IMG/VR virus record: IMGVR_UViG_3300029319_008653
Location: 1 to 64,000 of that record
DNA from: a virus
DNA length: 64,000 nucleotides
Strand: one strand, 5' to 3'
Part shown: piece by piece, positions 59,565 through 64,000 of the stretch
Numbering within the stretch: the first letter of the stretch is position 1
Layout of the letters: the number at the start of each line of letters is the position of its first letter
Notes under the pieces: generated by a model
The model's input: the letters and a program-made list of their open reading frames with translations, nothing else
Databases searched by the model: none
What the model was told of the DNA's origin: nothing
Translations under genes and position numbers: made by a program

Positions 59565-60312
59565 TATCTTTTTCAGATAAAGTATATACTCCTGGTTTAG
59601 TAACTGATATACCTGCGCAGATATTAGCAAATTTTATACTATCCTCAATACTATTATCTAACATATAATAAAATAAGCTAGCTAAAAATACATCTCCGGC
59701 TCCACAAACATCAAATACATCTACTGCTTTAGATTTATAAATTTTATTATTAAATCTAGCTCCTTTAGCTCCTAATGTTGTTATAACTGTATTTGAACTG
59801 TCAATATTATAAGCACTTTCCTCTTCAAGATCATTAATTTTTATAATGCAATTTTTAAAGCAGGATAAATCTTTTTTCTTACTATCAACAAATATAGGTT
59901 TACCTTTAAATTTTTCACATAAAAAAGTGCAATCTTCGGGACGCAAAAATCCCTTATTATAATCACTTATAATTAAATGGGTATAATTATTAGATATATT
60001 TCTATTAAGAGTAGATTTTATTTTGGGGTCTTGATCTATTCTTATTAAATGCTGTTTGCTTTTTACATCTAAAATTCTAGTTTTAATTATCTCTTCTTCA
60101 TGAGTTAAAAGATCAACATTTACCTTATCTAAACCTAAAGTAAACATAAACAATGCTTTTAAATTTCCTAAAACGTTTAAACTCATTCCAGGATTCATAT
60201 CTTCGGATAATTTCTTAATTACAGGTACTGGAGCCTCGGGACTTATTCTATCTACAGAGCCCTCTATATAAACATCAGTACAGCAATCTCCTACTAGTAA
60301 AATATTATTCAT
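59533..60312 (-). CDS. PfkB-type sugar kinase, HldE-N (heptose kinase)-like, shortened
   Basis: 259 residues. VDRISPEAPVPVIK (20-33) is the HldE/RfaE1 signature and DVCGAGDVFLA (about 201-211) the catalytic GAGD motif. It is about 60 residues shorter than the usual domain, with a gap after the N-terminal part, and GGAANV is changed to GMSLNV. The kinase should phosphorylate a sugar phosphate at C1. Last gene of a four-gene minus operon. Confidence 0.82.
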   Translation of the reverse strand: MNNILLVGDCCTDVYIEGSVDRISPEAPVPVIKKLSEDMNPGMSLNVLGNLKALFMFTLGLDKVNVDLLTHEEEIIKTRILDVKSKQHLIRIDQDPKIKSTLNRNISNNYTHLIISDYNKGFLRPEDCTFLCEKFKGKPIFVDSKKKDLSCFKNCIIKINDLEEESAYNIDSSNTVITTLGAKGARFNNKIYKSKAVDVFDVCGAGDVFLASLFYYMLDNSIEDSIKFANICAGISVTKPGVYTLSEKDIMKAIKISNN

Positions 60313-60691
60313 TATTTTTTAAAATATTTGTAGTTGAATGACCATCAACAAAATTAAAAATTTTAACTTCTGCTATACCGTTGCCTACTACTTCATCGTG
60401 AGTATAGTCTCCACCTTTAACGATAATATCTGGTTTAATTTTAAAAATTAAATTATATGGAGTATCCTCTTCAAATATAATAACCTCATCTACGCATCGT
60501 AGAGCTTCTAGCATTTCTTTTCTTAAGCTTTGAGTATTGAAAGGCCTGTCTTTTCCTTTTAATTTTTTAACACTAGTATCACTATTAAGACCTACAATTA
60601 AGTAGTCACCCTGCTTTTTAGCATACTCTAAACATCTTACATGCCCTATATGTAAGATATCAAAACAACCATTTGTAAAAACCTTAATCAC
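60305..60691 (-). CDS. HldE-C/RfaE2-like nucleotidyltransferase
   Basis: 128 residues. TNGCFDILHIGHVRCL (6-21), with HxGH, VGLNSDTSVKKLKGKDRP (about 33-50) and IVKGGDY (about 88) are characteristic of the adenylyltransferase half of HldE. GHSTTNIL at the end is the ISST-like element. It is a separate gene overlapping the kinase by 8 bp, instead of the usual fusion. Confidence 0.88.
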   Translation of the reverse strand: MIKVFTNGCFDILHIGHVRCLEYAKKQGDYLIVGLNSDTSVKKLKGKDRPFNTQSLRKEMLEALRCVDEVIIFEEDTPYNLIFKIKPDIIVKGGDYTHDEVVGNGIAEVKIFNFVDGHSTTNILKNNE

Positions 60692-61043
60692 CTTTTATAA
60701 TTCTTATACTATCTGATTCAAAATGTTGAGTCGAAAATTCAAGCATTTCAGTATCTTCTAATGCTTTCATTTGGTGTCTTAATCCAGGCTTTACATAAAA
60801 ATTATCACCCGGTTCAAGTATAACTTTTTGAGCTGTATCAATATTATTATACTCGCTAAAAGTAACTTCTAATTTACCCGTTCTAATATAAAAAACTTCA
60901 TCCTTTATATTATGATAATGCCAAGAACATTTTTTACCTCGAGTAAAGAATAAAATCTTACCACAATATTCTTCTTTATTGACTATCCATTTTTCGTAGC
61001 CCCAGCCCTTAGGTACAAACTTAATGTCCGAAAAATTCTTCAT
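60684..61043 (-). CDS. Cupin-fold protein, mannose-6-phosphate isomerase type II-like
   Basis: 119 residues from MKNFSDIKFVPKG (a longer start at 61061 is possible). KGWGYEKWI, SWHYHNIKDEVFYIRTGKLEV (within 42-62) and PGLRHQMKAL form a single cupin metal site. Similar small cupins accompany nucleotidyltransferases in sugar activation. Overlaps both neighbours. Confidence 0.8.
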   Translation of the reverse strand: MKNFSDIKFVPKGWGYEKWIVNKEEYCGKILFFTRGKKCSWHYHNIKDEVFYIRTGKLEVTFSEYNNIDTAQKVILEPGDNFYVKPGLRHQMKALEDTEMLEFSTQHFESDSIRIIKGD

Positions 61044-61344
61044 CTGTAAATCCTTTATCATCTATATACATATCAGCAGCTGGCTTACCCATAAAAAGCT
61101 CATGATATTTTACACCCCAACTGGCTAGCTGTTTTTCGGTTATTAATCTTAAGTCTAACTCTGCTTTTTTAGTATCATTATTATATCTACCCATACCTCT
61201 TGCCGTATGTAATATTATTTTATTGTCTTCTTCGTTAAACAATCTATTTATATGATCTATTCTATATGTAATAGGCTGGGCTTCTTCATAGTTTCCATCC
61301 GTTAAAGTACAAATAGTACCGTCTATATCAAAACAATAAATCAT
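61021..61344 (-). CDS. HAD-superfamily phosphatase-like protein
   Basis: 107 residues. CFDIDGTICT (4-13) holds the nucleophile Asp and acid/base Asp, LHTARGMGR (about 45-53) motif II and MYIDDKGF (about 91-98) the acidic motif. In this operon it could be a GmhB-like phosphatase acting between kinase and nucleotidyltransferase, although small capsule-linked HAD proteins also exist. Confidence 0.85.
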   Translation of the reverse strand: MIYCFDIDGTICTLTDGNYEEAQPITYRIDHINRLFNEEDNKIILHTARGMGRYNNDTKKAELDLRLITEKQLASWGVKYHELFMGKPAADMYIDDKGFTDEEFFGH

Positions 61345-61350
61345 ATATAT

Positions 61351-61378
61351 ATTTTAGTATATAAATTGGAAATTTCAA
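61351..61378 (-). promoter_or_regulatory. Early/middle promoter of the HAD-cupin-HldE-like operon
   Basis: Minus-strand TTGAAA, 16 bp, TAAAAT. It is interlocked with the plus-strand promoter. Confidence 0.7.
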
Positions 61379-61394
61379 GGAACTATAGTATAAT
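61366..61394 (+). promoter_or_regulatory. Early/middle promoter of the HAD/DUF366 unit
   Basis: TTGGAA, 17 bp, TATAAT upstream of the ATG at 61402. Confidence 0.65.
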
Positions 61395-61401
61395 ATAGAA
61401 A

Positions 61402-61803
61402 ATGAAACAAGTAAAAATAACAGAAACAGCTCCTAAGACTATCTTTTGCGATATTGATGGTACTTTGATTAAACACCCTAATCACGATGGGAAGCAAAGG
61501 CTTTTTAAAATTCCAAAGCCTACACATGAAGCAGAGGCTTTACCTGGTACTCTAGATAAATTATGGGACTGGGAAAGTAAAGGATATAATATTATCCTAA
61601 CAACAGGTCGTAAGGAATCAATGCGATCTGAAACTGAAAAACAATTAAAAGAAATAGGTCTATTTTGGGACCAACTTGTGATGGGATTAGGTAGCGGTCG
61701 TAGATATGTTATTAATGATCTTGAACCAGGTACAGAAGCTAACACCGCTAATGCAATTAATCTTGAAAGAGATGCTGGCATTGGTACTATAGAGGAGCTA
61801 TAA
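61402..61803 (+). CDS. HAD-superfamily phosphatase-like protein, second copy
   Basis: 133 residues. IFCDIDGTLIKH (13-24), LTTGRKESMR (about 66-75) and a final NDLEPG are HAD motifs. It differs from the divergent neighbour, sharing only family motifs. Precedes DUF366 in the same unit. Confidence 0.85.
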   Translation: MKQVKITETAPKTIFCDIDGTLIKHPNHDGKQRLFKIPKPTHEAEALPGTLDKLWDWESKGYNIILTTGRKESMRSETEKQLKEIGLFWDQLVMGLGSGRRYVINDLEPGTEANTANAINLERDAGIGTIEEL

Positions 61804-61810
61804 TTATATT

Positions 61811-62401
61811 ATGATTATTGAAGATATTAAAGTTTATGACGGTCCGTTAATTCATAAGCGTTTTGCTTATGACTTTTTTAGAAATAATACTTTACCTATT
61901 GGTAATATTATTTCATTTAGATGTCCTATGGACGTTAACGTAAGCGGTATGATTGATCAAGAAGACGTACTTCAAGGTGATTATATCTATAGTGAAGATG
62001 CTATAAACTTTTGTTGGGAAATACCTAACTTAGATAAGTTTGGTGCAGTAGCATTTCAACGACTTTTAAATACTCAGATTGCTAATATCTTATCTTCTAA
62101 GTACATTAAGAAACCTATTGAAGTAGATGGCGACGACCTAATGGTTCATGATGAGTTTACCGGTAGTGATAATAAGTTACAAAAGGTAGGTAAATGTAGT
62201 GTAAGTATTACGTACTCTAAAGATAATGTAGCTATTGGTCATACAGGTATTAATATTAATGCTGGTCGTAAAGCTCCTTCATTTGCTTATAGTACTAAAC
62301 TTAGTGACGATGAAGCTAGTAAATTTATGCAAGAAGTTATAGATCTCTTCTATGGTATGGTAGATGATATGTTTATAGCTACTACAAAAATTAATCTGTG
62401 A
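61811..62401 (+). CDS. DUF366-like protein, candidate DpdL (7-deazaguanine metabolism)
   Basis: 196 residues. IKVYDGPLIHKRFAYDFF (within 6-24), ISFRCPMDVNVSGMIDQEDVL (within 34-55) and VDGDDLMVHD (about 104-113) agree with the archaeal/bacterial family DUF366 as I remember it. A DUF366-type protein (DpdL) has been proposed to decarboxylate CDG in phages carrying deazaguanine DNA bases; the link is from memory. It would complement folE2, queD and queE in this genome. Confidence 0.65.
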   Translation: MIIEDIKVYDGPLIHKRFAYDFFRNNTLPIGNIISFRCPMDVNVSGMIDQEDVLQGDYIYSEDAINFCWEIPNLDKFGAVAFQRLLNTQIANILSSKYIKKPIEVDGDDLMVHDEFTGSDNKLQKVGKCSVSITYSKDNVAIGHTGININAGRKAPSFAYSTKLSDDEASKFMQEVIDLFYGMVDDMFIATTKINL

Positions 62402-62760
62402 ATATATTTCAATATATAAATAGTTTACTCTTTAGTAAGAAAAAAATTGATATGAACTGCGATGATGAGTCGCAGTTTAATCTGTATATGGTTAATAGGT
62501 GGGGTAGTATGTATTCTCCTGAAATAGCTAATTATATAAACGAGACTAGTAATAAGTATTGGAGTTTGTTTAATGATAAAATATCTCAATATGAATACAT
62601 ATATAATATATTACCTCGGTTAAAATATAAGCGTCTCTCTTATATAAAGAAGATAAAAAAAGAGAAAAAGAAGAAGGAAGATGAGCCTATAATTCCAGAA
62701 TTTTCTTCTAAGCGAGAATATAAAATGTATGTTGATTTGGAAACTACCGTTAATAAGTAG
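62398..62760 (+). CDS. gp62-like clamp-loader small subunit (tentative)
   Basis: 120 residues. YMVNRWGSMYSPEIANYINETSNKYW (within 29-55) and YIYNILPRLKYKRLSYIKKIKKE (within 67-90) resemble the small clamp-loader subunits of T4-like phages, where V-N-R-x-x-S is recurrent. The remaining clamp genes are not in view. GTG start with a 4-bp overlap. Confidence 0.45.
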   Translation: MNIFQYINSLLFSKKKIDMNCDDESQFNLYMVNRWGSMYSPEIANYINETSNKYWSLFNDKISQYEYIYNILPRLKYKRLSYIKKIKKEKKKKEDEPIIPEFSSKREYKMYVDLETTVNK

Positions 62761-62765
62761 TTTAT

Positions 62766-63215
62766 ATGACACAAGCATCAATTGACCATCTAGCACCAAA
62801 AAGAAGCCTTATTGATCTCGCAGGGCATGATAAGCGAGAGTTTGATATAGGAGATGATTACAAACTTTCATTTGTATATGATGATATTATTCTTGTTGAA
62901 TTCGTAGATACAGGAGACGAAGGAGCAGGAGATGTAATTGAAAGAGGTGGTATTTTTGTACCTACCAATAGCTTAACTAAAGCTTGGAGAAAAGCAAAAG
63001 TAATCCTAGCAGGTCCTCAATGCGCGTATACCAAAGTAGGAGACATAGTAATGTTTCCTAATGACAAAGGAGCCAGCGTAGCAAATATGGAGATAGACGG
63101 CTATGGCAAAGTTAAAGACGGTATGTTCTTAAATGAACAAAGGTTATTCGGTATATGTGTTAAAAAAGGTGATAAAAAAATAACACGTAAGAAGAATAAA
63201 AATGCCTCAAGTTAG
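62766..63215 (+). CDS. 31: GroES/gp31-like co-chaperonin
   Basis: 149 residues. DDIILVEFVDTGD (about 38-50), RGGIFVPTNSLTKAWRKAKVILAGP (within 60-85) and VGDIVMFPNDKGA (about 93-105) follow the co-chaperonin barrel. T4 gp31 replaces GroES to fold the capsid protein gp23. Overlaps the next gene by 14 bp. Confidence 0.8.
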   Translation: MTQASIDHLAPKRSLIDLAGHDKREFDIGDDYKLSFVYDDIILVEFVDTGDEGAGDVIERGGIFVPTNSLTKAWRKAKVILAGPQCAYTKVGDIVMFPNDKGASVANMEIDGYGKVKDGMFLNEQRLFGICVKKGDKKITRKKNKNASS

Positions 63216-63567
63216 TCTATCATCTTTAAGAGAAACATTACTGTCTAACGTTTGCGAGATTAAATTTGCTAAACGAACAAGTCCAGAACTACGTACTATG
63301 CTCTGTACTTTAGATACTGCACTACTTAATAGTATTAATGGACGTACTACTTTAAATTTTAAACCACCTACACAGGCACCAGATTATAATCCTGAATCTA
63401 AAAATCTTTTATTAGTTTGGGATATTATTATGCAAAATTGGAGAATGGTTAGCATGGATAATTGTAACTTAATTAAAACCATTCCACGAGATGAGTTTTG
63501 GGAATATTTTAACGAGTTTATCTATCCAATGACATTGGAAGAGAAAAACGCGTTTATGGGAAGATGA
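63202..63567 (+). CDS. SH3-type beta-barrel protein (DUF2693-like)
   Basis: 121 residues. LRETLLSNVCEIKFAKRTSPELRTMLCTLD (within 9-38) and LLVWDIIMQNWRMVSMDN (within 69-87) fit the small barrel-fold proteins common in T4-like phages. Function unknown. Overlaps neighbours at both ends. Confidence 0.72.
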   Translation: MPQVSLSSLRETLLSNVCEIKFAKRTSPELRTMLCTLDTALLNSINGRTTLNFKPPTQAPDYNPESKNLLLVWDIIMQNWRMVSMDNCNLIKTIPRDEFWEYFNEFIYPMTLEEKNAFMGR

Positions 63568-63908
63568 ATATAGTAGAAAAAATAGAAACAAGTCTTCAGA
63601 ATTATCTATTAAGAGATGTTATTTTCTTTATAGATGGAGGCAAAACTTTAAAAAAAGGAAAGCTAATTTTATTTAAATTTAAAGAGTTTCATTATGTTTT
63701 TACATTAAAAAATGAGAAAGAAGAGCTTAAGGTATATGAAATACCATATCCTTATAATACAGAATTTAAGGACGATCATACACGTTTTTCATATAGCTTA
63801 GAACATTTTACATTACCAGAAAGTGAATTATATTATCGTACTAAGCTTCTGGATAAAAGTAACTGCGATAAATTATTTGATCAGACACTTGTTTTATCTG
63901 CTATATAG
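63564..63908 (+). CDS. Hypothetical protein (114 aa)
   Basis: No recognised domain. Alternating beta segments (DVIFFIDGGKTLKKGKLILF; HYVFTLKNEKEELKVYEI) and aromatic residues suggest a small beta fold. Overlaps the preceding gene by 4 bp. Confidence 0.6.
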   Translation: MNIVEKIETSLQNYLLRDVIFFIDGGKTLKKGKLILFKFKEFHYVFTLKNEKEELKVYEIPYPYNTEFKDDHTRFSYSLEHFTLPESELYYRTKLLDKSNCDKLFDQTLVLSAI

Positions 63909-63916
63909 TATATAAT
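63889..63916 (+). promoter_or_regulatory. Early/middle promoter of the last gene
   Basis: TTGTTT, 16 bp, TATAAT upstream of the ATG at 63923. Confidence 0.55.
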
Positions 63917-63922
63917 CTATAT

Positions 63923-64000
63923 ATGTTAGGTCGCTTTCTATCTAAATTTCCTGAGGGATATACTCCGAGCAAACAGCAAGTAAAGCTAATAAAGAGTATT
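63923..64000 (+). CDS. Probable helicase/ATPase, N-terminus only (cut by window edge)
   Basis: Only 26 residues are visible: MLGRFLSKFPEGYTPSKQQVKL and so on. G-Y/F-T-P-x-x-Q-Q-x-x-L-L/I-K is typical of the Q-motif-like N-terminus of SF2 helicases in marine T4-like phages. The rest lies outside. Confidence 0.5.
   Translation, partial: MLGRFLSKFPEGYTPSKQQVKLIKSI

Noticed and set aside
1-64000. CRISPR arrays, insertion sequences, integrase or attachment sites
   Set aside because: No regularly spaced repeats, transposase motifs or tyrosine/serine recombinase motifs were seen.
1-64000. DpdA-type transglycosylase for inserting 7-deazaguanine into DNA
   Set aside because: No protein here has the expected TGT-like motifs; it may be elsewhere in the genome.
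1-64000. Photosynthesis genes or other definite cyanophage markers
   Set aside because: No psbA/psbD, hli or similar sequence was found, so a cyanobacterial host cannot be claimed.

Overview
This window is a stretch of an AT-rich (roughly 30% GC by eye) T4-like myovirus genome with gene-dense, overlapping coding. T4-type replication and recombination genes place it in that group: B-family DNA polymerase gp43, gp46/gp47, UvsX, UvsY, UvsW, late sigma factor gp55 and a gp31-like co-chaperonin. PhoH, a queuosine-type pathway, NUDIX, superoxide dismutase and DUF5872-like basic proteins point to a marine phage of the cyanophage/pelagiphage kind. The host cannot be fixed from the sequence; an AT-rich marine bacterium is most likely. 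Neither genome end is visible, and both edges cut through gene blocks.

Layout. 1-13.4 kb is mostly minus strand: queC, two small hidden genes, uvsX, a GC-rich structured RNA candidate with a terminator, a kinase/nucleotidyltransferase pair, gp43, a glycosyltransferase, gp46-gp47-gp55 and uvsW-uvsY. 13.4-24.7 kb is mainly plus strand and late: many small, very basic proteins, a PD-(D/E)XK nuclease-like protein and a ligase-like/NMNAT fusion. 24.7-36.7 kb is a glycan cluster with glycosyltransferases, two radical SAM proteins, aminotransferases, an epimerase, a PIG-L deacetylase, an RmlD-like reductase and an amidinotransferase. 36.8-51.5 kb mixes late virion-type genes (Hc1 histone-like, retropepsin-like, holin-like, SOD) with early metabolic genes (folE2, queD, queE, a polyamine operon, phoH). 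51.5-61.3 kb is a second glycan cluster (GT2, GT47-like, GT11, GT-D, Gmd-like) with a split HldE-like module. 61.4-64 kb holds HAD, DUF366, gp62-like, gp31-like, an SH3-fold protein and the start of a probable helicase.

Two promoter classes can be read by eye. Late-type TATAAATA boxes sit exactly 5 nt before the start codon of twelve genes, which would give leaderless or nearly leaderless mRNAs. Sigma70-like TTGAnn-16 bp-TATAAT promoters precede replication, nucleotide and glycan genes.

The most interesting systems are: (1) a recurring N-terminal leader of the form M-x-x-F-x-x-Y/F-x-x-x-E on about a dozen late proteins, including SOD and an NMNAT fusion, resembling T4 capsid-targeting sequences and suggesting enzymes packaged in the head; (2) 7-deazaguanine synthesis (FolE2, QueD, QueE, an altered QueC and DUF366) spread over the window; (3) a three-gene spermidine operon with two divergent SpeD paralogs, one probably neofunctionalised; (4) the large phage-encoded glycan loci.
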